A stretch of 64,000 bases of DNA from Tanypteryx hageni (lineage: Eukaryota; Arthropoda; Insecta; Odonata; Petaluridae), in NCBI GenBank assembly GCA_028673005.1, contig CM054120.1, positions 57,038,057-57,102,056 on the forward strand, read 5' to 3'. Position numbers and translations under genes: made by a program. The notes beneath the pieces are model-generated. The model worked only from the letters and a program-made list of their open reading frames with translations. It was not told where the DNA came from and searched no databases. How positions within the stretch are numbered: position 1 is the stretch's first letter; the number at the start of each line of letters is the position of its first letter. Shown here one piece after another: positions 11,704-22,756 of the stretch.

Positions 11704-12900
11704 TTACCTTTTGGGCTGCTCCTTCGCCTCCTTTTGGGGTAGCGGCGGAAATTCTTTTACTTCAATCCCTTTTTCCGTATTTTTTGGGAGAGTCCAGACT
11801 GATGGCGGCGGTGGAGGGACCCGGGTTGGTTTGTGCGTCTTTTCTATTTTGTTCTCTTTTGCTTTTAGTGCTTCCTCATGTTTTGTGTAGAATAGGCACC
11901 TACGAGAGAAGGAAACATGCTCCCCGCCGCAGTTGCAACATTTGGCCTTTGTTTTAGTTTTGTCATTCGGGCAGGTTTTGCCTTCGTGGGTCCCAGCGCA
12001 CTTGTAACATCTGGGGGTCGCGGTGCAATTCTGGGACCCGTGTCCATATCGTTTGCATCTGAAGCACATCTGCGGCCTTTGATACTTATAAGACTCAATC
12101 TAAACTCTATGGCTGCATATTTTATTAATGCTGGCCATGGAGGTGACTTTAAAATTCTAATTTTTTTCAATGGTCGCCACGTTGAAGTCCTTCCTCGTAG
12201 GTGCCAGTACTCTAACAGTAACACACGGAACACCTAGTTCGTTTAGTTAATCTTTGATGAACCCCTGGTCCATCCCCTCATCCAGCCCTTTTATCAGGTA
12301 CCTGACGGTTGTGTTTGATTTTCCCGCCCAGGTATGCATCTGGGCGCCAGCTTCCATTAAATACTGTCTGATATTATTATATTCGTCCATGTTGCTCAGC
12401 TGTAGCCTTGACCCGTCCTTTGTTTTCGTAATCGTAAAATCGTTATTACCGGTTTTCTGCTGGATTGTTTTGACGAAAGCTGCATTATTAATTATTTCGT
12501 AGATTACGATTGCCGGTGGTCTCTTTTCTTGGTTGCTATTCCGTGAATTTTCTTCCGGAGCGTCTATTAATGGATCGTATCTGTTTTCAGTTTCTGTTTC
12601 TGTTGACTTGAAGACAAACGGCCGGTATCTTTTCCTTTTCTTGGCCCTCTCTACCGTTGTGAAATTGGCTGCGTCATCATTGTTAAAATCGATGACGGGT
12701 TCAAGGTATACTGTCTCGCTGACATTTGCTGGCGCCGCGTCTTTTTGTTCCTTTGTCTGGACTCCTTCAGATTCTCTCTGGAAGAGAACTGAACGTATAT
12801 TCGACGGGATCGGTATTCTCCCCGGTTGTGTCGAGGTGCCTGCTTTGCTCGTTTGAGTTGCGTCCTTTTTTGGGGGCGGTGAGCGGATCTTTCTGGGGCG
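11704..12900 (-). pseudogene. Jockey ORF1 (gag-like), copy 2
   Basis: Read on the minus strand, the N-terminal part (12900-12240) is homologous to copy 1 but has frame changes and in-frame stops. The C-terminal 12069-11704 is open and has CFRCKRYGHGSQNC, CYKCAGTHEGKTC and CNCGGEHVSFSRRC, three nucleic-acid-binding knuckles, then a Pro-rich segment (RVPPPPPSVW) and a basic end. A PRE_C2HC-like stretch with TTVRYLIKGLDEGMDQG precedes the knuckles. The role is binding element RNA, by family. The stops make it a pseudogene. Confidence 0.82.
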
Positions 12901-13160
12901 GTGTTAGTGTCTGCCACCTAGTTGACATAGTAAAAGAAGACGACGAGCGAGTGAGAAGGTGGGGCAAGTTAGCCACCCCCCGCGGCAGAAGTGGGGCCGA
13001 CCGTGTAGTGGCGGCCACCCGCTCGCGGCAAGGCGTGTTGTCAACTCCTGGGCGGTACCTGGCCGTGTCCCGGAAAATCCTAGGGAGTCCCGCAGCGTCT
13101 TACGTACTACCCCCCGTAAGGGGTTTTCCCGCACCAAGCAGACGGACTCCCACGTTAGTA
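12901..13160 (-). promoter_or_regulatory. Jockey 5' untranslated region
   Basis: GC-rich leader upstream of ORF1, present only in copy 2. Jockey-type elements carry an internal promoter in this region. No specific motif was identified. Confidence 0.4.
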
Positions 13161-13341
13161 ATTAAAATGACTAATAAATTAATGTTAAAAGAATGATCTG
13201 CAACATGGAGGGTATGAACCGTATCTGATTCGCTATTGGTTCTATAGTCATCCAATCAGGAGATCGGAAACCAGAGTAGGCTAGACTCGCTAGTTCAGAA
13301 TCGAGAATCGAATCGAATCCGAATCGAATCGAGCAGTGGAG

Positions 13342-14417
13342 TGCAGTGTTGAATTTACCGCATATTTTTATCAGGTCTTTGCCAAATAAAATGTTTGTCA
13401 CATTTTATCGTAATATATAGAGGTTTATTTCCCTCGCAGTAATATCTGTGAATCTTTCTCTTCCGTCAATTTCATGAAAGCGATAAGACATCGACGTATC
13501 TGACCAGGGTACGTCATAGAATCATGAGACTTCGGCTCGAACACCGGTTCTACATAGAACTTCATCTTGTTGAATCTTTCTTTATCTTCCGCGCTTACAC
13601 TGGCTGATAAGGAGCGAATATATTTATTCAATATAAATAGCAAGTTTACGTTAATTACTCGAACTTATCACACTAGTGTTATTATACAGTGAATTCTCCT
13701 TACAGCGAATACCCTTATGGTGATAATAATGCCGAAGATATATTTTTATGCTTCCCGTTGTAAAATTACTCCTCCAATAAAATAAGCAGCATTCCAAAGT
13801 TTGATTCGCGATTTTTTATACTTAAAGATTACATTATCTTACTTTAAGGTGGAATCGGTTCTTTTGGATAATACGAGTAATTTGCATTCAAAATTACTAA
13901 TTGGTACATTTAGGAAATAATCAAGTTTTCCACGATCTGAAATGATTTACATTACTCCAAGAAGTAAGATAGCGAGGGTTTTAACAGTACTGACTAAATT
14001 TCATTACTAGTTTCTCTGCTTGTTATTCCAACTTCGTATGACGGCTCGCTCCGCTCGCTCATTTTTATTAAATTAATTTAGAATTTATTCATGGATTTAA
14101 TATGTAGGTATTTGAACTATAAAACACACATAAGTTTATTCTAATGATGTCTTCGATTCTTATACAGGGGATACGATTAATATGACAATGACAATAGACA
14201 AAATTATCTAAAACATTATATGCTTTTTGAATTCCACCGCTAATTACAATGACCAGTTGATAACAAAATCCAGTGACACCTAATGCCATTTTTTTATATT
14301 ATATTCTAATAGAAATATATATGTTTGGCCCGTATTTTATTATATTATATAAATGCTATTTAGTTATTTTTTCAAATTTTTTATTTCATCTATTCGATAT
14401 TTTTTCTGAAATTTTAG
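13342..14417 (+). other. upstream block of array unit 0
   Basis: This block aligns with the corresponding sequence before units 1, 3 and 4 (AT-rich, with GGTGGAATCGGTTCTTT and CTCGCTCATTTTTATTAAATT). No exon could be supported on either strand. Minus-strand open frames here are discussed under rejected items. A short GAATC-rich repeat lies just before it at 13294-13331. Confidence 0.5.
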
Positions 14418-14980
14418 GATCGTCATAGATAAACAAACACAAACCGAGTTCAATGATGCGCGAGACAACAGAGCACAACAGACATATTCAAACATCAAAA
14501 AGGAAGTGGACAATGGACCTAATCCAATTAATCGTAATAACGCACCTTCCAAGGCCAGCGGTATGTAGAAATTTACTTTGTAAATATCTCAAAAAACTTT
14601 TACGGGGGGAGTGGTAAATGTCCCGGGGAGATAAATTCCTTGAGACCATCTCTTAGAATTGGAAAACGCTGATCTAGTGTTGATTTAATTTCTTTAGGCA
14701 ATATTGCTGGATTTCAATTGTATAATTCAATATCAATCTTGATTAATGAAAATAAAGTAGCTAAAATCACTTTAAGTTTCTTGGTAATTATTTATTGTAA
14801 TCCAGGCCTTGGCTTTACTATTTTTTATTTACAGCGAATTTTTTTAGTTTTGACTAATCCTATGTGCCATATATTGATTTCTGTGATTCAATTTCTCTTT
14901 TAACTTTTTTAGGTGCAGATATCCCGCTGCAAGATGTGGCGAAGTGGTTAAACGACAAAAAACAACAATCCCGAAAATAA
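14418..14980 (+). CDS. array gene, unit 0: penultimate exon and first terminal exon
   Basis: The acceptor TTTTAG precedes a 143-nt exon at 14418-14560 that starts in phase 2, holds 47 whole codons and ends GCG before GTATGT. The terminal exon 14919-14980 follows GTGCAG and reads DIPLQDVAKWLNDKKQQSRK then TAA. The exon lengths and phases equal those of units 1-4 exactly, though only 15 of 47 residues in the penultimate exon match unit 1 by hand count. The ATG used by the other units is ATA here, so translation must begin in an unseen upstream exon, or this unit is dead. The product is hydrophilic, rich in Asn, Lys and Gln, and has no recognisable domain. The function is unknown. Confidence 0.5.
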
Positions 14981-15006
14981 AGCTATTTGCAGAACGGTCA
15001 AGGTTT

Positions 15007-15090
15007 GCCGACTCTCCTGGGAGACCCGGCGCGAGGTACGGGACAGCGGGACTGCCCGGGACGTCAAAGTCCCGAGAGCGCTAGCACGAT
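15007..15090 (+). ncRNA. GC-rich foldable islet, unit 0
   Basis: About 84 GC-rich bases in AT-rich surroundings, homologous to the intronic islets of units 1-4. It can form GCCG/CGGC with TCTC/GAGA, then GGGAC/GTCCC enclosing CGGG/CCCG. Transcription as a separate RNA is not shown. Confidence 0.3.
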
Positions 15091-15570
15091 CATTTCTCTT
15101 TGGATTACTTGCAAGTGAACAAATATTGGAAAGCAATTTAAATCGCGGAACAGGCTAGAATCACGATCTCATCCCTTTCTTTAAATCTCAATGGTTTATA
15201 ACGAGCGTATAATAAATTAACATGCACTTTGTAAATATCTCCAAAATCTTTTACGGGGGGAGTGCTAAATCTCCCGGGGAGACAAATTACTTGAGCAGCC
15301 CCTCTCTCCTAGAATTGGAAAACGCTGATGTAGTCTTGATTTTATTTATTTATCCAATATTACTGGATTTAAATTGATTCATAGAATACCAAACGTGATG
15401 CATGATAATAAATTAGTAGTCACTTTAAGTTACTTGGTAATAATATATTGAAATCCAGTCATAGGCTCTATTTTTCATTATTTAAAGTGATTTTTTTTAT
15501 TTTTGAGTAATAATATGATCCATATATTGATTTTTATACTATAATATTTCTTTTTTCATATTCTTTGCAG

Positions 15571-15632
15571 ATATCCCGCTGCAAAAGATGGGCAAGTGGT
15601 TAAACGACAAATACACGGCAAGACGTAAATAA
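15571..15632 (+). CDS. array gene, unit 0: second (alternative) terminal exon
   Basis: A strong acceptor (TTCTTTGCAG) precedes a phase-1 exon reading DIPLQKMGKWLNDKYTARRK then TAA. It is 20 codons long, like every other terminal exon in the array, and shares 13 of 20 residues with the terminal exon at 14919. No second 143-nt exon lies between the two, so this is best seen as an alternative 3' end for the unit 0 gene. An AATAAA signal follows within about 50 bases, whereas none was noted directly after the first terminal exon. Confidence 0.45.
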
Positions 15633-16469
15633 GGGTTTCCTGGTGTAGTTTACAACATAAAATGATAAATAAAATGTTTTAAACTGTTATAAGCTCTTTT
15701 CTTATTTGAAACCAATAAATTCAATCTATAATACTTAATACGCGCGAAAATATATACTGCCGTATTCGGCGTAGTTTCTATGATCATCTTAAATGAACAT
15801 ATTATCATCGAAGATAGTTGAAAATTGAATTTAAAACGCCTGTAAAAATCTTATAAACCTACGCTATCTGCGTAGGGAAACTTACGGTTTCGTAATAAGA
15901 GACTTTGAGTGTCAGTTTCAGCGTTTTTAAACGTGGAGACTCTACAGTATATTGTACAAAGGCATTCACATAATTTCTCATGGTGAATGGTGAATATATC
16001 TAGATTTCTCAATTTAAAAAAAATATAAAATATAAAGTATAAAGGTTTTATAATCTAAATGACGGTATGCATGCAAAAATAGTTCTCTCACTTTACTATT
16101 AAAAAGATTTGATGTGTCCATCTCATGAATCTCTCCATACATGGAATGTTTCTAATACAGATATTAAAATTATATCAAATATTATAATGAATTGCGTGAA
16201 AAAATCAACGAAATTACCAAGGACAAAATTATATACTGCAGACTTCTGATATTGGTTATAGCCAGGAAGGCGGAACAATTAAGACTTAGAAGTGTCACTA
16301 AGACGCAAACTGTTCACAAGAGTTGATATTATGTAGTATGTTGGTAGTAGCTGAAACAGATTTTAAAAAGGGTTTTTACAATATCTCTGAAAATACATTC
16401 TACGGAAAACAGCTTCAAACACACATCGTAGAAAATATCATTTTCTAAAATTTTTAAATTAGATGTTAT
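15633..16469 (+). other. 3' flank and spacer after unit 0
   Basis: The first 400 bases align with the 3' flanks of units 1-4 (polyadenylation signal, TTATAAGCTCTTTTCTTATT, TATTCGGCGTAGTTT). After about 16075 the sequence departs from the other spacers and nothing is recognised. Confidence 0.6.
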
Positions 16470-17135
16470 TTTAATTATAAATTTTTAAAGAAGAAAAATG
16501 TTAAAAACGAAAAAGAGAACAAATGTAAGGCTGAGGAAAAGAGGAGAGAAGCATGGTGAAAGGAGTTATAAAAGAGGGAACTGAGAGAGGGAGGGAAAAG
16601 TGAGGAAAGATGGAGGGCGAGAGTAAGGATGGAGGGAAAGATAAAGGATAGAAGGCGTGGGGGAGGAAGGTTGGAGAGGGAATAAAGGAGGGAGAGAGGA
16701 ATGGAGGCCGGAAAGGAGAAAAGGAGGGTCGAGGGAATCTTCAGAGAGTTTTGTGTGTTTCCCCGAGCACAAATTTGCAAGTGTAGACTTCACCGCAAAT
16801 GAAGCTACTGCTCCAATAATGATTCTCTTATAAAGGTTCCCTGATGTGTTTACAGTAAAAAAGTTAAATAAAATGTTTTTAAACAGTTATAAGCTCTTTT
16901 CTTTTTTCAATCTAGTAAATTCGAACGATAATACTTATTACGCGGGAAAATATTTACTCGCCGTCTTCGGCGTGTTTTTATTTGCATCATAAATGGAAAT
17001 ATTAACATCGAAGATATTGAAATTTTAATTTAAAACGTCTATAAGAATCTAATATCTGCTATTGATAGCTTCCGATTTTTGTAACTGGGAGAGAGGATTG
17101 GCGGACGGAAAGGAGAAAAGGAGTGTCGAGGGAAT
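16470..17135 (+). repeat. hybrid mini-unit of the array
   Basis: A polypurine tract (16480-16735) runs into CCCCGAGCAC and then, at 16793, jumps straight into the last codons of a terminal exon (CCGCAAATGA) and its 3' flank with AATAAA. At about 17088 the flank jumps again, from AACTGG into the polypurine block GAGAGAGGATTGGCGG of unit 1. The whole gene body is missing between the two junctions. Confidence 0.75.
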
Positions 17136-18342
17136 CTTCAGATAGTTTTGTGTGTTTCCCCGAGCACTAGTGTGCAGTGTCGACTTACCCGCAGATTATT
17201 ATCACGTCTTTGGAATTTTAGAGGTTTGTCACATTTTTTCCTAGTAGAAAGTGCTTTATTTCTCTCGCAATAATATCTGTTCATCTTTCCATTGCGTCTA
17301 TTTCCTGAGAGCGATAAGAGATCGACGTATCTGTCTTGTGTACGGCATAGAGAAAAGTTTGGCTTCGGTTCTAATACAGGTTCCATAATGATACTTTGTC
17401 GCGGTGAATCGTACTTATTCTTCCGCAATTACACTGGCTGATAACGAACAAATATATATTCCATTTAAATAGCAAGTTTACATTGATAATTCGCGCATTG
17501 AACAGTAGAGTTAATATAGAGTGAAATCCCTATAACAACGAATACCCTTAGGGGGAAATTTATGGCAAAGAGATGTATTTAAGCTTCCCGTTGTAAAATT
17601 TCCAAGAACGCGTCCAATAATATAGTTGCGTACTCCGATGTTTGATACGCCATTTATTAAACTTAATTATTATACTAACTTGCGAGTAAGGTGGAATCGG
17701 TTCTTTGGCATAATATTATAAAGTCGTATTCAAAATTTTTAATTGGTACTTGTAGGAATTATAGCTTTTTCGACGCTGTGAAATGATTTAGGCTACTCCA
17801 ACAAGTTCGATAATGAGAGATTTAGCAGTACGAATTGCACTTCATTACTAGTTTCTCTGCTCATTTTCCCAACTTAGTCTAACGGCACGCTTCGCTCGCC
17901 CATTTTTTATTAAATTAATTTATATTTCATTCATGAATTTAATGGATAGGTTTTTGAGTTATAAAACACACCTTCACATATTCAAATTTATTTCTTCGTT
18001 TCTAATACAGTGGGAGACGATTAATGTGACAATTACAATAGACAAAATATTCAAAACAAGATTTGCTTTTTGAATTCCGCAGCTGATTTCAATAGACATT
18101 TGATAACCATAACCAGTGATGGTAATAAGCTGCACCTAAGGTATTATTCAATCCTCTTTTTACTTTATTCGCTTTTTATAGCTTAAAGTTTTTCGGGTAT
18201 GCGAAATGTCGTTTTTTAAAAATATATTCTAATAGGAATAGATGTCTTTTGGTCTGTATTTTATTGTATTATGTAGATGTTTTTTAATAATATTTCTAAA
18301 TGTTTGATTTTATCAATTGGATATTTTTTTCTGTAATTTTAG
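17136..18342 (+). other. upstream block of array unit 1
   Basis: Block shared by all units, from the CCCCGAGCACTAGTGTG motif to the 143-nt exon. It probably contains the last upstream intron. No exon was supported on the plus strand. Confidence 0.5.
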
Positions 18343-19368
18343 TATCGTCATGGATAAACAAAATAAATCCAAGTGCAATGGGGTACCACTAAAAGGAGCA
18401 CCACAGCGCAATCCGCACAACGAAAAGCCAATGGACAATAAACCAGACACAAAGAATCCGAATCACTTACCCGCAGAAAGGAAAGGTATGTAGAAATTGA
18501 GAATAAGGAAATATACTGCCTTGACCGAGATCGAACTCGTGTGATCCGCTTGTACGGTTGGTATACTATCACTGAACTATCATGGAGAGCGAAGTGAGTC
18601 GACGACTTAAAAGTATTCAAATATTAGCGCGAACAGCTCCTAATAAAAACATATATTGGGAAAAAATTCCCAAAATTAAAATTTGCTTTTTAAGATATCA
18701 GAATAAACAATTCTTGCAGAACATTCAACGTTTGCCGAGTCTCCTAAGAGACCCGGCGCGACGTACGGGACAGCCAGGCGGATACCCGGGCCGTCCAAGT
18801 CTCGGGGTCGCTATCACGATCATATACCTTTGCATTACTTGCAAGTGAACAAATATTGGATACCAATTTTCATCGCGGAACAGGCTATAATCCCGATATC
18901 ATTCCTTTTTTTTTAATTTCAGTAGTTTTTACAGATTGTATAATCAATTATCATGTACTCATATCTCAAAAAAAATTTACGGAGGGAGGCGATGGAGTGT
19001 TATCTCTCCCGGGGACACAATATTCTTCGAGTTGCACGTGTTGTAGAATTGGAAAACGCTGATTTAGTTTTGAATTTATTTCTATATGCAACATGACTGG
19101 ATTAAAATTTTTTAATTGAATACCAATCGTGATGCATGAAAATAAAGAAGTTAAAATCACTTTAAGGAGCAAGGAAACATTTGTTGAAATCCAACCATAG
19201 GCTCTATTATTCATTAATTAAATGGTTTATATGGAGTTTTTAGTAACTCTCTGTGCCATATATCGATTTCTATACTTTAATTTTTCTTTATCTTTTTGTT
19301 TTGCAGATATCAAGCAGCCAGATGTGGCCAAGGAGGTCAAAGCAAAACAACCTCTAACCCGCAAATGA
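18343..19368 (+). CDS. array gene, unit 1: last two exons of a small hydrophilic protein
   Basis: Exon 18343-18485 (143 nt) lies between TTTTAG and GTATGT. The terminal exon 19307-19368 follows TTTTGCAG and reads DIKQPDVAKEVKAKQPLTRK, then TGA. The shared phase-1 codon is G+AT. An ATG at 18350 could start a 65-residue protein beginning MDKQNKSKCNGVPLKGAPQR, but unit 0 lacks that ATG, so an upstream exon is likely. The product is rich in Lys, Asn and Pro, has one Cys and no transmembrane segment. AATAAA sits at 19433-19438. The 820-base intron carries an antisense tRNA-like sequence and a GC islet. No family was recognised. Confidence 0.5.
18516..18590 (-). repeat. tRNA-like sequence in the intron of unit 1, antisense
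   Basis: On the minus strand the A-box-like TAGTTCAGTGATAG and B-box-like GAGTTCGATCTCG are spaced as in a tRNA. The acceptor arms pair at 5 of 7 positions. The anticodon arm does not pair well and the T loop is one base short, so it is a degraded tRNA relative. It is kept in units 1-4 and absent from unit 0. Confidence 0.55.
18734..18819 (+). ncRNA. GC-rich foldable islet, unit 1
   Basis: GCCGAGTCTC/GAGACCCGGC forms a hairpin with loop CTAA. Then GCGAC/GTCGC encloses GGAC/GTCC and a CCAGG/CCCGG helix with one mismatch. The same block occurs in all five units. Confidence 0.35.
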
Positions 19369-21805
19369 AGCTACTGCTTCAATAATGAAGCTCATATAAA
19401 GGTTCCCTGATGTATTTACAGTAAAAAAATTAAATAAAATGTTCTAAAACAGTTATAAGCTCTTTTCTTATTTCAATCTAGTAAATTCGATCGATAATAC
19501 TTATTACGCGGGAAAATATTTACTCGCCGTCTTCGGCGTATTTTTATTTGCATCATAAATGGAAATATTAACATAAAAGTTAGTAGAACTTTGAATTTAA
19601 AACGTCTATAAGAATCTAATATCTGCTATTGATAGCTTCCGATTTTTTAATAACTGGCTAAGAGTGTCAGTTTCAGGGTCAATATACTTGGTGACTGTAC
19701 CGAATAATGTAAAAAGGCTTTCGTATAAATTCTCATGGCGAACGATGAATATATCTAGATTTCTCAACTGAAAAAAGATATAAAGTATAAAAGTTTTATA
19801 ATCTGAATGTCAGTCTTCATGCAACGCCTCCGTGTTCAATAAGCAAATACTTTTTTCCATAAATAATTGACGGCAGAATACCAGCCGCTTTATCGGGAGA
19901 AGCATACCGAGGAAAACGGTTGATAGGAAATATTCCGTTTTAGGTAAAAAGCTTAAAAGGTAAATCGAAATAATAATAATAGGCGAATATATCTTACATT
20001 CTCAAACGAAGATAATCTGATGTGGCAACCACATGAGCCGCTTTTGGGTGTTTTCATTGCTTTGTAGTCATTCCTACGCTTGGTTAAGTCGCACTGAGAA
20101 CGGGGTACACATTCTCACCCCTTTGTTTTCATCCCCTTCTCCTTCAGTATTTCCTACTCCCTGACATTTTGCATTGGTGACGTCGAAATAGAACAGTTTA
20201 CCCTCATTAGTTCCAATACGTCCATCGTGTGGATACTTTATTCGAGTGCTGTGCGTCTTTTAGAGTTTAACCTTAAATTCCACTATGCCATGTAATCACA
20301 GTAACATTACTACGTATTGAAAATTCACCCCAGTGCGTTTAGTCTAATTTCATTCATATGAAATCTAATTATCATTTTTAATTAAAATATATTGCCATTA
20401 ACATTACATTTTTATTAATTCAAATACATCTGAAAACGCGCTAAAATTCAAAAATACTCATATTTGGTCTATTATACTACAAAAGACATAGTTAAGTTAG
20501 AAATACTAAAATAGCATTATAACTTACGTGCAATTGTTACAAAATATGCTTCTATGATGGTCACATATCAAATTGATGCAGATGGATCATCTGTTGCTGA
20601 ACTTTTTATCTGCATACCATTGCCAAAGCTTACATCTTCCTTGTTTGGCAGCCAATGAATGTCCTACATTTATAGTACTGACAAAGTTACCGACCTTTCA
20701 TTTAGTATACAGGTTTTAACTACCCCTTCCTTATAACTACGATATATTACATAGGGCATTATTTTGTTTTCAAAATAACATATCATACATACTAATATTT
20801 GACCTTTGATAAAAAATATTGCTCTATTACTACAATCTGTGTAAATTCACCCAAAGGGATTGCATTTTGAATATTTGCTGAAGAAAATTTTAAAAAGAAA
20901 ACTTCAGAAAGGTAAATCTTGGCCTAAACTGAGAATACTTAAAATCAGAACTGCCGGAAGCATTGGGATGGGAGGTATGGAAGAGGGAGCTGAGGGAGGG
21001 AGGGGGAAGAGAGGAAGGAAGGCGTGGGAGAGGAAGGTTGGAGAGGGGATGAAGGAGGGAGAGAGGATTGGCGGACGGAAAGTGGAGAAAAGTAGGGTCG
21101 AGGGAATCTGCAGATAGTTTTGTGTGTTTCCCCGAGCACTAGTGTGCGGTGTCGACTTACCCGCAGATTATTATCACGTCTTTGGAATCTAAAAGGTTTG
21201 TCACATTTTTTCCTAGTAGAAAGTGCTTTAGTTCTCTCGCAATAATATCTGTTCATCTTTCCATTGCGTCTATTTCCTGAGAGCGATAAGTGATCGACGT
21301 ATCTGTCTTGTGTAAGACATAGAGAAAAGTTTGGCTTCGGTTCTAATACAGGTTCCACAATGATACTTTGTCTCGGTGAATCGTACTTTTTCATCCGCAA
21401 TTACACTCGCTGATAAGGAACAAATATATATTCCATTTAAATAGCAAGTTTACATTGATAATTCGCACATTCAACAGTAGAGTTAATATAGAGTGAAATC
21501 CCCATAACAACGAATACCCTTAGGGGTAAATTTATGGCGAAGAGATGTATTTAAGCTCCCGTTGTAAAATTTCATAGAACGCGACCAATTAAAAATGTGC
21601 GTACTTCGATGTATGATACGCGATTTATTAAACATAAAGATTATATTAACTTGCGAATAAGATGGAATCGGTTCTTTGGCATAATATTATAAAGTTGTAT
21701 TCAAAATTATTAATTGGTACTTGTAGGAAATATAGCTTTTTCGACGCTGTGAAATGATTTACGCTACTCCAACAAGTTCGTTAGTGAGAGATTTAGTAGT
21801 ACGAA
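19369..21805 (+). other. spacer between units 1 and 2
   Basis: It holds the 3' flank of unit 1, a block with a possible short signal-peptide-like exon (ATG at 20033), a polypurine tract (20965-21100) and the shared upstream block of unit 2. No further exon was supported. The same order recurs before units 3 and 4. Confidence 0.5.
20033..20082 (+). other. speculative first exon: signal-peptide-like start before unit 2
   Basis: ATG in a fair context (AACCACATGA) starts MSRFWVFSLLCSHSYA and then TG before GTTAAGT. That end is phase 2, which fits the phase-2 start of the 143-nt exon. The same ATG and phase recur before units 3 (23424) and 4 (27416). Against it, the donor is weak, the hydrophobic core is short, and the block is absent before units 0 and 1. 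Confidence 0.18.
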
Positions 21806-21908
21806 TTGCACAACGAAAAGGCAGTGGACAATAAACCAGACACAAAAAATCCGAATCACTTACCCGCAGAGGGAAAAGGTATGTAGAAATTGAGAATAAG
21901 GAAATATA

Positions 21909-21983
21909 CTGCCTTGACCGAGATCGAACTCGTGTGATCCGCTAGTACGGTTGGTATACTATCACTGAACTATCGTGGAGAGC
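21909..21983 (-). repeat. tRNA-like sequence in the intron of unit 2, antisense
   Basis: Same A-box and B-box-like layout as in unit 1, with few changes. Confidence 0.5.
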
Positions 21984-22126
21984 GAAGTGAGTTGACGACT
22001 TAAAAGTATTCAAATATTAGCGCGAAAAGCTCCAGTTAAAAACATTTATTGCAAAAAAATTCCTAAAATGAAAGTTTGCTTTTTAAGATATCAGAATCAA
22101 CAATTCTTGCAGAACATTCAACGTTT

Positions 22127-22213
22127 GCCGAGTCTCCTAAGAGACCCGGCGCGACGCACGGGACAGCCGGGCGGATACCCGGACCGTCCAAGTCTCGGGG
22201 TCGCTATCACGAT
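22127..22213 (+). ncRNA. GC-rich foldable islet, unit 2
   Basis: Same fold as in unit 1, with the CCGGG/CCCGG helix fully paired. Confidence 0.35.
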
Positions 22214-22756
22214 ACCTTTGCATTACTTGCAAGTGAACAAATATTGGATACCAATTTTCATCGCGGAACAGGCTATAATCCCGATATCATTCCTTTTTTT
22301 TTAATTTCAGTAGTTTTTACAGAAAGTATTATCAATTATCATGTACTCATATCTCAAAAAAAATTTACGGAGGGAGGCGATGGATTGTTATCTCTCCAGG
22401 GGACACAATATTCCTCGAGTTGCACTTGTTTTAGAATTGGAAAACGCTGATTTAGTTTTGAATTTATTTCTATATGCAACATTGCTGGATTAAAATTTTT
22501 TAATTGAATACCAATCGTGATGCATGAAAATAAAGAAGTTGAAATCACTTAAAGGTGCTTGGAATCATTTGTTGAAATCCAACCATAGGCTCTATTATTC
22601 ATTAATTAAATGGTTTATATGGAGTTTTTAGTAACTCTCTGTGCCATATATCGATTTCTATACTTTCATTTTTCTTTATCTTTTTGTTGTGCAGATATCA
22701 AGCAGCCAGATGTGGCCAAGGAGGTCAAAGCAAAACAACCTCTAACCCGCAAATGA

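Larger units (their letters stand above)
8657..13160 (-). mobile_element. Jockey-clade non-LTR retrotransposon, copy 2 (minus strand, near full length, dead)
   Basis: This is the same family as copy 1, read from about 13160 down to 8657. The 3' end is again GGGAGGGTATGAACCAC. The 5' end is longer than in copy 1 and GC-rich. ORF1 and ORF2 are in the normal order but broken by stops and shifts. The exact 5' end and the target duplication were not resolved. A 14-base inverted match to the element's own 3' end lies just outside its 5' end, at 13207-13220. Confidence 0.85.
14574..15632 (+). repeat. internal tandem duplication of intron 3' half and terminal exon in unit 0
   Basis: 14574-14980 and 15225-15632 align over their length. 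Both start CTTTGTAAATATCTC, contain ACGGGGGGAGTG and AATTGGAAAACGCTGAT, and end in a 62-nt terminal exon. Between them lies the GC-rich islet that units 1-4 carry once in their single intron. Confidence 0.75.
21806..22756 (+). pseudogene. array gene, unit 2: 5'-deleted copy
   Basis: The sequence before the 143-nt exon ends at ATTGCAC and continues directly as AACGAAAAG in the middle of that exon. About 600 bases, including the acceptor, the ATG and the first half of the exon, are therefore lost. The bases GCAC are common to both edges. What remains encodes HNEKAVDNKPDTKNPNHLPA and ends at GTATGT (21878). The terminal exon 22695-22756 is intact and encodes the same 20 residues as unit 1. Without an acceptor this copy probably cannot be spliced normally. 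Confidence 0.6.

Noticed and set aside
13425..13643. Minus-strand 72-codon frame in unit 0 with residues resembling the minus strand of later units
   Set aside because: The corresponding frame in units 1 and 3 has TAA and TGA, and an in-frame TAG shortens it in the others. Evidence for coding is inconsistent.
14089..14289. Minus-strand 66-codon frame in unit 0 with similarity to later units (GxTGxxYQL, GIQK)
   Set aside because: A one-base indel shifts the frame between units within the matching part, so it is not conserved as protein.
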